64,000 nucleotides of DNA from Streptomyces sp. NRRL B-1347 (lineage in GTDB: Bacteria > Actinomycetota > Actinomycetes > Streptomycetales > Streptomycetaceae): assembly GCF_000720325.1 (NCBI RefSeq), contig NZ_JOJM01000003.1, forward strand, positions 62,001 to 126,000, read 5' to 3'. Both the position numbers and the translations under genes were made by a program. Shown here one piece after another: positions 51,078 through 58,322 of this stretch (positions are counted from its first letter, which is position 1; each line of letters starts with the position of its first letter). The notes beneath the pieces are model-generated. The model saw only the letters and a list, made by a program, of their open reading frames with translations. It searched no databases and had not been told where the DNA came from.

Positions 51078-51510
51078 TCAGGACCCGGCCTCCGGACCGT
51101 CCCCGGCCGGAAAGCGGGCCCGCACGGCCGGGTCGTCGAGCAGCCGGGACGGGAAGCCGGGTCCGGTGCGCACGGCCACGTCCTCGTGGCGGAGGGGCTC
51201 GGCGCAGGACGAGCAGACGACGCGGGCCCGGGTGTCGTGGCCGCAGGCGGTGTGGCGCAGGACCGTGGGCGGCCCCTCCTCACCCGACTGCCACCGGTCG
51301 CCCCAGGCGTTGATCGCGGCGAGCACGCCGAAGAAGTCGCGGCCCTTGTCCGTCAGCAGGTACTCGTGCCGGACGGGGTCGCTCTGGTAGGCGCGGCGCT
51401 CCAGGAGGCCCGCGCCCTCCAGGCGCCGGAGCCGGTCGGTGAGGGTGTTGCGGGCGATGCCCAGCGTCCCGATGAAGCCGTCGAAGCGCGTCTCCCCGTA
51501 GAAGACTCCG
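51078..51510 (-). pseudogene. HxlR/MarR-like regulator, 5' truncated
   Basis: The minus-strand frame reads FYGETRFDGFIGTLGIARNT, LTDRLRRLEGAGLLERRAYQ, SDPVRHEYLLTDKGRDFFGV and LAAINAWGDRWQSGEEGPPT, which is the winged-helix core and C-terminus of an HxlR-family regulator; the last 50 residues include a CxxC pair (VVCSSCAEPLRHED). Family members begin with a further about 35 residues including a conserved Cys and the first HTH helices; here they are cut off at about 51510, where an enoyl-CoA hydratase fragment begins on the other strand. No start codon fits in the remaining part. Confidence 0.75.
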
Positions 51511-51511
51511 C

Positions 51512-51934
51512 GTGGCGGCCCGCGACGCGCGCTTCGCCCAGCTGGAGATCCGCCGGGGCATCTACCCCTTCGGCGGGGCCACCTTCCGCCTTCCCCGGCA
51601 GGCGGGCTGGGGCAATGCCATGCGGTGGCTCCTCACCGGCGAGGAATTCGACGCCTCGGAGGCCCACCGCATCGGCCTGGTACAGGAGGTCGTGGCGGAC
51701 GGCCCCGCCGCCCGCGAGCGGGCCGCCGGGATCTCGGCCCTCATCGCGGCGAAGTCGGCGCCCCTGGGAGTGCGTACGACCCTGGAGTCCGCGCACCGGG
51801 CGCGTGAGCACGGCGACGAGAGCGCCGTCGAGCGGCTGCGCCCCGACGTCGCGCGGCTCATCGCGACCGCCGACGGGGCCGAGGGGCTGCGGTCCTTCGC
51901 CGAGCGGCGCGACGCCGTCTTCACCGGCAGCTGA
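51512..51934 (+). pseudogene. Enoyl-CoA hydratase/isomerase, 5' truncated
   Basis: From 51512 the frame reads VAARDARFAQLEIRRGIYPF, GGATFRLPRQAGWGNAMRWL, LTGEEFDASEAHRIGLVQEV and on to the end, matching the C-terminal half of crotonases, including the trimerisation and oxyanion-side regions (GLVQEVV, ARERAAGISALIAAKSAPLG). About 110 N-terminal residues with the first oxyanion-hole residues are missing. An in-frame GTG at 51512 can start a 140-residue product, but it could not fold as a full hydratase. It abuts the truncated HxlR gene, marking a deletion scar. Confidence 0.7.
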
Positions 51935-52146
51935 TCAGCCGTCGGACGTCCGGAGGCGGGCGGCCGCTGCCGTCGCACGCCGGGCTCACGGCACCCTCCG
52001 GCCCGTGGCGCGCCCGCCCGACCTGCTGGGTCACCTTGAGGTGCTCCAGTCACCAAAAAGTGCGTCCTTCCCTGCCAGCAGCCGCTCTCCTACGGTTCCT
52101 GAGTAACCGCGGGAGAGCACCCGCGTCCTGGTTTCGGAGGCACAGC

Positions 52147-52554
52147 ATGGCCATCACTCTCGTCAACCCCGCCGGACTGCCGGAGGTCGACGCCTACCGG
52201 CAGGTGTCGATCGCGTCGGGATCGAAGCTGGTCTTCGTCTCGGGGCAGGTCGCCTGGAACGCCGAGGGGGCGACGGTCGGCGAGGGCGACCTCGCGGCCC
52301 AGGTCGAGCAGTGCTACCTCAACGTGGGCACCGCCCTGGCCGCGGCCGGCGGCTCCTTCGGCGACGTGGCGAAACTGACCGTCCACGTCGTCGACTGGAC
52401 GCCCGAGAAGATGCCCCTCCTGCTGGAGGGGATCGCCCGGGCCGCCGCGAAGCTGGGGGTGACCCCGGTGGCGCCCGCCACGCTCCTCGGCGTGGCGGCC
52501 CTCGATGTGCCCGACCACCTCGTCGAGGTCGAGGCCACGGCCGTCGTCGACTGA
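52147..52554 (+). CDS. RidA/YjgF-family protein
   Basis: The 135-residue protein has the family's core: KLVFVSGQVAWNAEGATVGE, then VGTALAAAGGSFGDVAKLTV and HVVDWTPEKMPLLLEGIARA. The canonical active-site arginine motif near the C-terminus (usually R-x-x-V-x-x-x-x-L/P-x-x-x-x-x-E) is replaced here by HLVEVEATAVV, so imine deaminase activity is uncertain. A GGAGG site precedes the ATG at 52147. The region upstream contains AGTCACC/GTCACC repeats near 52030-52055 and could be the former HxlR operator. Confidence 0.85.
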   Translation: MAITLVNPAGLPEVDAYRQVSIASGSKLVFVSGQVAWNAEGATVGEGDLAAQVEQCYLNVGTALAAAGGSFGDVAKLTVHVVDWTPEKMPLLLEGIARAAAKLGVTPVAPATLLGVAALDVPDHLVEVEATAVVD

Positions 52555-52564
52555 ACCGGTGGTG

Positions 52565-52596
52565 CCGTGGCCCCGTCCCCCGAGCCGGGGCCACGG
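52565..52596. terminator. Hairpin terminator between RidA and an unknown gene
   Basis: CCGTGGCCCCG (52565-52575) and CGGGGCCACGG (52586-52596) form a perfect 11-bp stem with a ten-base loop. It lies between convergent genes and can terminate both. Confidence 0.75.
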
Positions 52597-52602
52597 CCCG
52601 CG

Positions 52603-52866
52603 CTAGTCGTTGCTGACAAGGACGTTGAGTCGGTACCTCAGAGGATCCGGCCACTCGATGTTGACCCAGATGACGTACTGGCCGTCCCTCGGAGCCACGT
52701 TGTGCACCGTCATGCGCGCGCTGCCGACGAAGGAGTCGCCGTTGGCGTCGACTTCGGTGATGGAAGCGACGATGGTGCTGCCTTTGAAGGCGACGGGCGA
52801 GTTGATGGGCTGTACGAAGCTGCCGCGTCCATTGCCGTTGAACACCCGCCGGATAACCGTGCTCAT
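52603..52866 (-). CDS. Small beta-rich protein of unknown function (87 aa)
   Basis: The protein alternates short beta-prone stretches (FVQPINSPVAFKGSTIVASI, SFVGSARMTVHNVAPRDGQY, VIWVNIEWPDPLRYRLNVLV) after a short N-terminus (MSTVIRRVFNGNGRG). This is consistent with a small beta sandwich. No signal peptide, TM segment or catalytic motif is seen. It lies 85 bp after a putative 60-aa gene in the same direction and is ended by the terminator at 52565-52596. I do not recognise a family. Confidence 0.55.
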   Translation of the reverse strand: MSTVIRRVFNGNGRGSFVQPINSPVAFKGSTIVASITEVDANGDSFVGSARMTVHNVAPRDGQYVIWVNIEWPDPLRYRLNVLVSND

Positions 52867-52951
52867 GTCCCCTCTTTCCGCTGCTGGTGGTCCGTCAGTT
52901 CCCGTGGTCCCGTGCTGTGGTCCTGCCGCTCCCCGCGTCCGGCCGCCGAGG

Positions 52952-53134
52952 TCACACCGCCTCGTCGTCCGCGGCTTCGAGCACCGCGGGGGCCAGGGAG
53001 CCCGCACCGGCCTCCGGGGCCTGGTCCGCGCCCTCCGACAGGGCGCTGGGCGGGGCCACGCCCGGGCCCGCGGGTTCGTCCTGGCCCGCTCCGGCCACCT
53101 GCGGCGCGGGCTCCCCTACGTGGCTGCCGCTCAC
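52952..53134 (-). CDS. Putative small acidic, Ala/Pro-rich protein (60 aa)
   Basis: A GTG at 53132-53134 behind a GGGAAAGGGGAG site opens a 60-codon frame (SGSHVGEPAPQVAGAGQDEP, PSALSEGADQAPEAGAGSLA). The product is acidic, low-complexity and likely disordered. It precedes the 87-aa beta-rich gene. The strong ribosome-binding site is the main reason for listing it; it may be a leader or an uncharacterised small protein. Confidence 0.35.
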   Translation of the reverse strand: MSGSHVGEPAPQVAGAGQDEPAGPGVAPPSALSEGADQAPEAGAGSLAPAVLEAADDEAV

Positions 53135-53489
53135 ACTGCTCCCCTTTCCGTGGTCCGACGCATCTCTGTGGTGTGCGGAACTCCCGTGGAACCCCTTCGC
53201 GCCCGGCGCCGGGGACCCCGGGGCGCGGAGCACGCGGCGCCAGGACGCGAAGAGGCGTAAGGAGTTGCCGGCGAGTCGCTACTGTCCCGTCGGCGCGAGG
53301 ACGTGTCCATCACCCACAAGGCTCGCAAGGGGAACGGCACAACCAGTCTCGGACAAAAGCACTGTGACGAACCGTCAGCCCCGTGGCCGGATCGTCGGCC
53401 CGGCCGCCCCGTGCCCCGCCGCAACGCCGGGAGTACGCCCGGCACCCGGACCGCACCTCATGGGGTACACCCCTCGGCCCCGGCACCGT
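53135..53489. other. 355-bp intergenic region
   Basis: The region lies upstream of the minus-strand small genes and downstream of the GNAT gene. On the minus strand TAGCGA (plus-strand 53276-53281) may be a -10 box for the small genes. I see no gene, dyad or repeat otherwise. Confidence 0.4.
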
Positions 53490-54134
53490 TCACGCGGCCG
53501 CTCCCCCCTGTCGTGCGGTCCAGATCCAGCCGAGGCGGCGCAGGCCCAGACGGCGGGCGACGGACTGGGAGGCGTGGTTGGTGTCGGTCGTGCTGTAGAA
53601 GAGCACTTCCTTGTTCCGGCGTTCGCGGTGGGACCAGGCCGCGACGCAGGCGGGGGCGAGGCCGCGGCCGCGGAAGTCCGGGCGCGTCCAGATGCCCGCC
53701 TCGGCGGCGGTGGCACCGGCCGCGGGCGTGTGGCAGATCGACACCGGTTCCCTGCCGCGGACGGCCATGGCCCACTCCCCGAGGCGGCCGCCGATCAGTT
53801 CGCCCCACTCGCCGGGCCGCCAGGTGCCGGGGCGGATCAACCGCTGTGCCGCGCGGCGCCCTTCGGCGGTGGACACGACGACGGGCAGCGGGGCGGGCGG
53901 CACGGCGACGCATGCCGGGAAGACCCAGCTCGGCCCGCCCTCGATGACCGCCGCTCCGGCACGGCCCTCGCCCGGCACGCCGGACCCGAGCGCGAGCAGC
54001 CGTGCCCGCGGCGACCAGGCCCACACGGCGAGCACCGTGGGGTCGCGGACCGTCGGCGGGTCACCGGAGCCGGGCACGAGGCCGTGGATCGCGTCGACCT
54101 CCGCCGCCAGGAGCCGCTTCTCGTCCCAGTGCAT
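53490..54134 (-). CDS. GNAT-family N-acetyltransferase
   Basis: The 214-residue protein has an unusual first half of about 110 residues rich in Pro/Val and a C-terminal GNAT core: EAGIWTRPDFRGRGLAPACV, containing the acetyl-CoA-binding R-x-x-G-x-A/G motif RGRGLA, and NHASQSVARRLGLRRLGWIW. The substrate is unknown. It starts inside the 3' end of the upstream membrane-protein gene (74 bp overlap, different frame), which suggests coupling. The ATG is at 54132-54134. Confidence 0.8.
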   Translation of the reverse strand: MHWDEKRLLAAEVDAIHGLVPGSGDPPTVRDPTVLAVWAWSPRARLLALGSGVPGEGRAGAAVIEGGPSWVFPACVAVPPAPLPVVVSTAEGRRAAQRLIRPGTWRPGEWGELIGGRLGEWAMAVRGREPVSICHTPAAGATAAEAGIWTRPDFRGRGLAPACVAAWSHRERRNKEVLFYSTTDTNHASQSVARRLGLRRLGWIWTARQGGAAA

Positions 54135-54666
54135 GGGGCGAGGCTAACTCCCTTACGGTGCGCGCCAGTTCGTGGCCCCCGTCCCGGGCGGCAGGCACGC
54201 GGGAGCGAAGGGCGGCGAGCCCGAAGGCCAGCCCCCCGGCGATGAACCAGGGGTTCCAGAGGGCCAGCGTCCAGGCCCTCTGCCCCGCGCTCACGGAACT
54301 GTCCAGGTGTGCCGTGCCGGTCAGCAGCAGCACCTCGACACCGATGCCGCGGGCCAGCAGGAGGGCGCTGACGCCCCACCCCAGCCACCTGGCAAGGAGC
54401 GCGGGAAATCCTTCGAGGCCGGGCCGGGCGAGCAGCCGTGCCAGCAGGGCGCCGAGGACGCAGAGCGCGCCGACACCCCAGAGACCGGCCACGACGAACC
54501 ACAGCGGGCGCTCGGCGGCCAGCGGCCCCGCGGAGACGCTCAGGCCCACCTCGCCGCCGACGGCCCAGTAGAAGTGCAGCCCGGCGAACGCGGCCGCCCA
54601 CCAGCACGCGACACGCCCCCACAGCGTGGCCGGGACTGTGCCGGTTCCCTCCGGCCGGTGTCTCAC
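54061..54666 (-). CDS. DUF3995-like membrane protein
   Basis: The 201-residue protein has about five hydrophobic segments, including ACWWAAAFAGLHFYWAVGGE near residue 20, WFVVAGLWGVGALCVLGALL, GWGVSALLLARGIGVEVLLL and NPWFIAGGLAFGLAALR. The HFYWAVGG motif marks DUF3995. The C-terminal 40 residues are charged and cytoplasmic. The GTG start at 54664-54666 overlaps the stop of the upstream gene by four bases (GTGA), so it belongs to a three-gene unit with the genes at 54663 and 53490. Confidence 0.8.
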   Translation of the reverse strand: MRHRPEGTGTVPATLWGRVACWWAAAFAGLHFYWAVGGEVGLSVSAGPLAAERPLWFVVAGLWGVGALCVLGALLARLLARPGLEGFPALLARWLGWGVSALLLARGIGVEVLLLTGTAHLDSSVSAGQRAWTLALWNPWFIAGGLAFGLAALRSRVPAARDGGHELARTVRELASPHALGREAAPGGGGRRDPRPRARLR

Positions 54667-55019
54667 CGTCGGCCCGCACGGGCAGCGCGCTCGTCAGCGC
54701 CCGGACCGTCCGCCTCCTGTGGCACCACGATGAACGCGGTGCCCTGGGCCAGGTCGACGCTGGAGCGCGGCGGCGCGCCCTCGTCCTCGTCGTCCCGCTG
54801 GAGCAGTTCCACCCGCCGCTGCTCCAGCTCCGCCGTCTTGTTGCCGTTCACGACCGCCGTGAACTCGTCGAAGGCGATGTTCGACAACGACCGCCCGCCG
54901 CGCCGGTGCAGCCAGGGGATCAGGCCGAGGCCCGTGAACCACCGCCAGGCGCTCTCCAGCAGGGCGAACAGGACCAGGAGACACGCGAACGCCGGGAACG
55001 ACATGAGCCAGATCGTCAT
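54663..55019 (-). CDS. DUF6191-like membrane-anchored protein
   Basis: The 118-residue protein has one N-terminal TM helix (MSFPAFACLLVLFALLESAW) and a cytoplasmic domain with GRSLSNIAFDEFTAVVNGNK and RRVELLQRDDEDEGAPPRSS, a pattern that Streptomyces DUF6191 proteins share. Function is unknown. It is the first gene of the coupled unit with the DUF3995-like gene. The ATG at 55017-55019 lies downstream of GAGGGACCGTCC, whose GGGAC is only a weak ribosome-binding site. Confidence 0.65.
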   Translation of the reverse strand: MTIWLMSFPAFACLLVLFALLESAWRWFTGLGLIPWLHRRGGRSLSNIAFDEFTAVVNGNKTAELEQRRVELLQRDDEDEGAPPRSSVDLAQGTAFIVVPQEADGPGADERAARAGRR

Positions 55020-55307
55020 GGACGGTCCCTCGTCGTACTGATTGCCATGGGGTCACTGTGCCGGTCCCTTCGGCACGCGGGGATCGGGCCCGCGCACGAT
55101 CCGCCTCCCCCGCGCGGCGGAGGCGCCGTCAGGGAGATCCGCCGCGGGGCGGAGTGCCGTGCGGGACGAACTCCCCGGTCAAGGCTGGACGCGGGGCGCT
55201 CCGCACGTGATCATGATCATCGCCGGGCTGCCGGCCACCCCCGAGCGATTCCATCAATGCCGCTGTACCGACGGCCTCCGGGCCGCTTCAGGAGAGAAGG
55301 AACGACC

Positions 55308-55718
55308 ATGAGACGCTCTGCCCGCACCCTGGCCATGACCGGCGCGACCGTGGCGGTCGGCGCCCTGGCACTGCTGTCCGCCCCCACCGCCCAGGCCGCG
55401 CCGGCCGCCGGGTCGGCGTGCGTCACCGTCGCCGACACCAAGTCCTTCGGGCGCGGTGAGATATCGCTGTGTCCGCAGAGCGACGGCACCACGCGGGTCA
55501 CCGGCTGGGTCGAGGACCTGCTGCCCGGCAGCGGCTGGGGCAAGCCGGACGGGCGCTGCGCGGGCTGGTGGATCGAGATGGGCGCGAAGGGCGGGAAGAT
55601 CGGCCCGCTGGTGTGCCCGCACTTCACGAGCTCGCACGAGACGACGTACAAGTTCGACTACGCCTTCAAGCCGGAGGCTCCGGTGACCGGCGCGAGACTG
55701 AACACCTTCACGGCCTGA
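55308..55718 (+). CDS. Small secreted protein
   Basis: The 136-residue precursor has a clear Sec signal peptide (ARTLAMTGATVAVGALALLS, then APTAQA-APAAG, cleavage about residue 31). The mature part of about 100 residues contains four Cys residues (SACVTV, ISLCPQ, DGRCAGWW, PLVCPH), consistent with one or two disulphides, and an otherwise beta-rich pattern. It may be an inhibitor or surface protein. A GGAGAGAAGG site precedes the ATG at 55308. I do not recognise a family. Confidence 0.8.
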   Translation: MRRSARTLAMTGATVAVGALALLSAPTAQAAPAAGSACVTVADTKSFGRGEISLCPQSDGTTRVTGWVEDLLPGSGWGKPDGRCAGWWIEMGAKGGKIGPLVCPHFTSSHETTYKFDYAFKPEAPVTGARLNTFTA

Positions 55719-55737
55719 CGCGGCCAGCGGTCAACGG

Positions 55738-56934
55738 TCAGCGGCTCCGCCCGCCGCTGAGGCGGCGTTCGAGAGGGGTGCGGTAGCACGGGGTGACGCG
55801 CGTTCCGTCGAGGAAGGCGGTCAGTCGGCCGATCGCCTCCTCGACGGCCGTGCGGGCCTCGCGGCCCGGGTCGTCGAGGAGGTGGTGGCGCACGTGTCCG
55901 TCGGGCGCCTGGGACCAGGCGCCGATGACGCGGCCGTCCCACCAGACCGTGGGGCCGATGTTGCCGTTGCGGTCGAAGAGTTCGGGGGTGTGCGCCGGGT
56001 CGAGGTACCAGTCGCGGTGGCGCCAGCCCATCGCCGTGGGGTCGAGGCCGGGCAGCAGTGCGGCTTCCGGCGCGGCGGCCGGGAGCGGGTCCACGTCGTC
56101 GGGCAGCACATAGCCCGTGCCCTCGTCGATGTCGACGGCCTGCGCGGCGGTGGCCGCGAGCGCGGCGCGCGCGGCCGTGAGCGTCCAGCCCGTCCACCAC
56201 TTCAGGTCGTCGACGGTGACCGGCCCGAAGGCCGCCAGATAGCGGCGGGCCAGCTCGGCCCTGGCCTCGGCGGCGGGCAGCGGCGGCAGCGGCCGCGCCG
56301 GTGCCCAGCGGAACTGCGCGGAGGTCCAGGAGCCGACCGGCCGGGAGCGCCGCACCCGCCCCTCGGCGGCCAGCACGCCGAGCACCGGCGAACTGGCCCG
56401 CTGCCGTGACGCGTAGGACTTCCCGGGGTTGACGACGAACTGCTCGCGCAAGTCCGGTACGTCGGCGGCCAGTTCGGCGGCGGAGGCCTCGCCGCGCGCC
56501 GCGAGGGCGTCGAGGAGGGCTCGTTCCACGTCGGCGTAGCGCCGCTCGTCCCAGCCGAGGGTCTCGCGCAGTTTCGCCGTGGCGTCGGCGCGGTGCGGGT
56601 CGTTGCTCTTGACGGTCGCGTGCCAGAGGGCCGGGGCGAGTGCGGCCGGGACCACGAACATGGTGCGGCGCATGCACCGTACGCGTGCGAGGTCCGGCTC
56701 CGCGCCCGGCCCCGCGGGCACGTCGTAGAGCGCGGCGTCGATGGCGGCGACCGTGGGGGCCCGCATGCGGGCGGCCGCGGCGAGGAAGACCGTCGCCGGG
56801 TCGGTGGCGTGCAGGCCGGTCAGGGCGTGCGCGACCTCCTGGGCCGATGCGGCCCTGGTGGCGGCGGTGAGGAGGTGCCGCCGGGCCAGGCGGGAGCGGC
56901 GGTCGGCGGCGGTGACGCCGGGCAGGGTGGTCAT
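55738..56934 (-). CDS. Winged-helix DNA-binding domain protein (HTH_42/YcaQ-like)
   Basis: The 398-residue protein belongs to the winged-helix family that includes YcaQ/AlkX-type proteins: LARRHLLTAATRAASAQEVA, HALTGLHATDPATVFLAAAA, RVRCMRRTMFVVPAALAPAL near the N-terminus, and FDRNGNIGPTVWWDGRVIGA and EEAIGRLTAFLDGTRVTPCY further on. Relatives unhook DNA interstrand crosslinks by glycosylase action, and the family motif QxQ is not seen here, so the activity is uncertain. It is the last of three co-directional genes with the VOC and F420-type genes. Confidence 0.85.
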   Translation of the reverse strand: MTTLPGVTAADRRSRLARRHLLTAATRAASAQEVAHALTGLHATDPATVFLAAAARMRAPTVAAIDAALYDVPAGPGAEPDLARVRCMRRTMFVVPAALAPALWHATVKSNDPHRADATAKLRETLGWDERRYADVERALLDALAARGEASAAELAADVPDLREQFVVNPGKSYASRQRASSPVLGVLAAEGRVRRSRPVGSWTSAQFRWAPARPLPPLPAAEARAELARRYLAAFGPVTVDDLKWWTGWTLTAARAALAATAAQAVDIDEGTGYVLPDDVDPLPAAAPEAALLPGLDPTAMGWRHRDWYLDPAHTPELFDRNGNIGPTVWWDGRVIGAWSQAPDGHVRHHLLDDPGREARTAVEEAIGRLTAFLDGTRVTPCYRTPLERRLSGGRSR

Positions 56935-56978
56935 GCGGGATCCCGGGGCTCGTGGTCGATCGGGCGGGGCGGCCGGGT

Positions 56979-57395
56979 TCAGTGGGCGCCGTGGATGCAG
57001 AACGGCTGGCCCGACGGGTCGAGGAGGACGGTCCAGTGGTCGCCGCCGGGCTGGAAGTCGGGCTTGGTCGCGCCCCTTTCCAGGAGGTGCCGCTCCGCCG
57101 CCCGCACGTCGTCGAAGACGAGGTCCATGTGGAAGGGCAGCGGATCCTCGGGCCAGTTGGGGGCCGTGTACGACGCGCTCGTGTAGAAGAGGTACATGAG
57201 CGTGCCCACGTGGAACGCGAAGGCGACGTCCGTGCCGTGCTCGTCGGGGAACGTGTCGCTGACCTCGGTGCCGAGGGCGGCGGCGTAGAAGTCGGCGAGC
57301 TCTCGGCCGTCCTCGGCCCACAGGGCCTGGCAGATGACCTTGCCCGCCAACGGGGTGCTCGTGCTGTCGGTGTTCGTAGTGTCGGTGCTCGTCAT
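56979..57395 (-). CDS. VOC-superfamily protein (glyoxalase/dioxygenase fold)
   Basis: The 138-residue single-domain VOC protein has ADFYAAALGTEVSDTFPDEH near residue 34, LPFHMDLVFDDVRAAERHLL near 85 and a late LDPSGQPFCIHGAH. Metal ligands (His/Glu of paired beta-alpha-beta-beta-beta modules) are only partly conserved: His87 in PFHMDLVF is present, and the partner Glu is not clear. It may bind a small ligand without catalysis. It sits 35 bp after the NAD(P)-binding gene. The ATG is at 57393-57395. Confidence 0.85.
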   Translation of the reverse strand: MTSTDTTNTDSTSTPLAGKVICQALWAEDGRELADFYAAALGTEVSDTFPDEHGTDVAFAFHVGTLMYLFYTSASYTAPNWPEDPLPFHMDLVFDDVRAAERHLLERGATKPDFQPGGDHWTVLLDPSGQPFCIHGAH

Positions 57396-57430
57396 GGTGC
57401 GTCCTTCCGATGGCGTCGGCGGCGGGCCGC

Positions 57431-58150
57431 TCAGCGCACGACCTTGACGCCGAAGTGGCCGCCGAACTGCTGGCCGAGGCCGAAGGCGATGGCGGAGTGC
57501 ATGTGGGCGTACATCTCCATGCCGCGGGAGCAGACGAGCGGGCCGAGGTCGAGGATGTCGGTCCAGCCGTAGGACGTGAGCAGTTCGGTGACGGTCCGCT
57601 TGGCGTCGTCGTGGTCGGAGGCGACGAACATGGTGTGGTCGCCGTCGCCGATGGCCTTCGGGTTGACGACGGTGGACTGCTCCTGGGTGACGAAGCTCTT
57701 GACGACCTTCACCTCCGGCAGGGCGCGCTGGATCCGCTCGCCGAGGCTGTCGGTGTCGCAGGGGTCGAGCTTCGGCATGACGCCCCAGGGCGTGGGCCAG
57801 GGGTGCTCGGCCTCGTGCTGGTAGACGAACGGCACGGCGTAGTCGATGAGGGTCTTGCCGCTCAGGCTTGTGGCGATGCCCGTCAGGGCGGCGACGGCGT
57901 TGTGCCCGTCGATGCCGTTGATGACGACCTCGTCGGCGGCCGCGGCGGCGTCGCCGAAGCTCAGCAGGGTGACACCGGGGTGGTCGGCGAGCCACTGGCC
58001 GTAGGGCGCGTTGCCCATCATGTCGGGCTCGGTGCGGGCCAGGGTGACCTCCGGGTCGCGGGTGCCGACGAACACCTCGTGGCCGAGCTCGACGAGCTTG
58101 GCGGTGTGCTCACGGGCACCGCCGCCGGTACCGAGAACTGCGATCTTCAT
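57431..58150 (-). CDS. NADP oxidoreductase, coenzyme F420-dependent type (NAD(P)-binding)
   Basis: The 239-residue protein has the Rossmann motif IAVLGTGGGAREHTAKLVEL and a GTRDPEV segment that places it in the F420-dependent NADP reductase (Fno/NPD) family, plus VVKSFVTQEQSTVVNPKA near 150 and a late SRGMEMYAHMHSAIAFGLGQ. Many family members use F420, but no F420-specific residue can be confirmed by eye. It is the first gene of the three-gene unit; two GTAC-N4-GTAC motifs lie upstream. The ATG is at 58148-58150. Confidence 0.8.
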   Translation of the reverse strand: MKIAVLGTGGGAREHTAKLVELGHEVFVGTRDPEVTLARTEPDMMGNAPYGQWLADHPGVTLLSFGDAAAAADEVVINGIDGHNAVAALTGIATSLSGKTLIDYAVPFVYQHEAEHPWPTPWGVMPKLDPCDTDSLGERIQRALPEVKVVKSFVTQEQSTVVNPKAIGDGDHTMFVASDHDDAKRTVTELLTSYGWTDILDLGPLVCSRGMEMYAHMHSAIAFGLGQQFGGHFGVKVVR

Positions 58151-58202
58151 GACGGAGCCTTTCACTGCGGGCGGGGCCCTGGGGGCGAGCCCCCGACTGA
58201 GT

Positions 58203-58306
58203 GGTACAAACGTACCGTACAACGATCCCCCTGAAGGTGCAATACGGACATTACACCCCTGCAATTCCGGCCTGATCGCGTCATCTCAGATCCAGTACAT
58301 CTGTAC
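58203..58306. promoter_or_regulatory. Two GTAC-N4-GTAC motifs, operator candidates
   Basis: GGTAC-AAAC-GTACC at 58203-58216 is a perfect dyad, and GTAC-ATCT-GTAC at 58295-58306 repeats the same spacing 91 bp to its right. Both lie upstream of the oxidoreductase-VOC-HTH unit at 58150. The same core and spacing suggest binding by one dimeric repressor such as a TetR or GntR family member encoded elsewhere. Confidence 0.5.
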
Positions 58307-58322
58307 CAACAGATGCGGGCAG

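Noticed and set aside
51512..51934. Intact short enoyl-CoA hydratase
   Set aside because: Although the frame has a start codon, it lacks about the first 110 residues, including the first oxyanion-hole segment, and begins exactly at the truncated HxlR gene.
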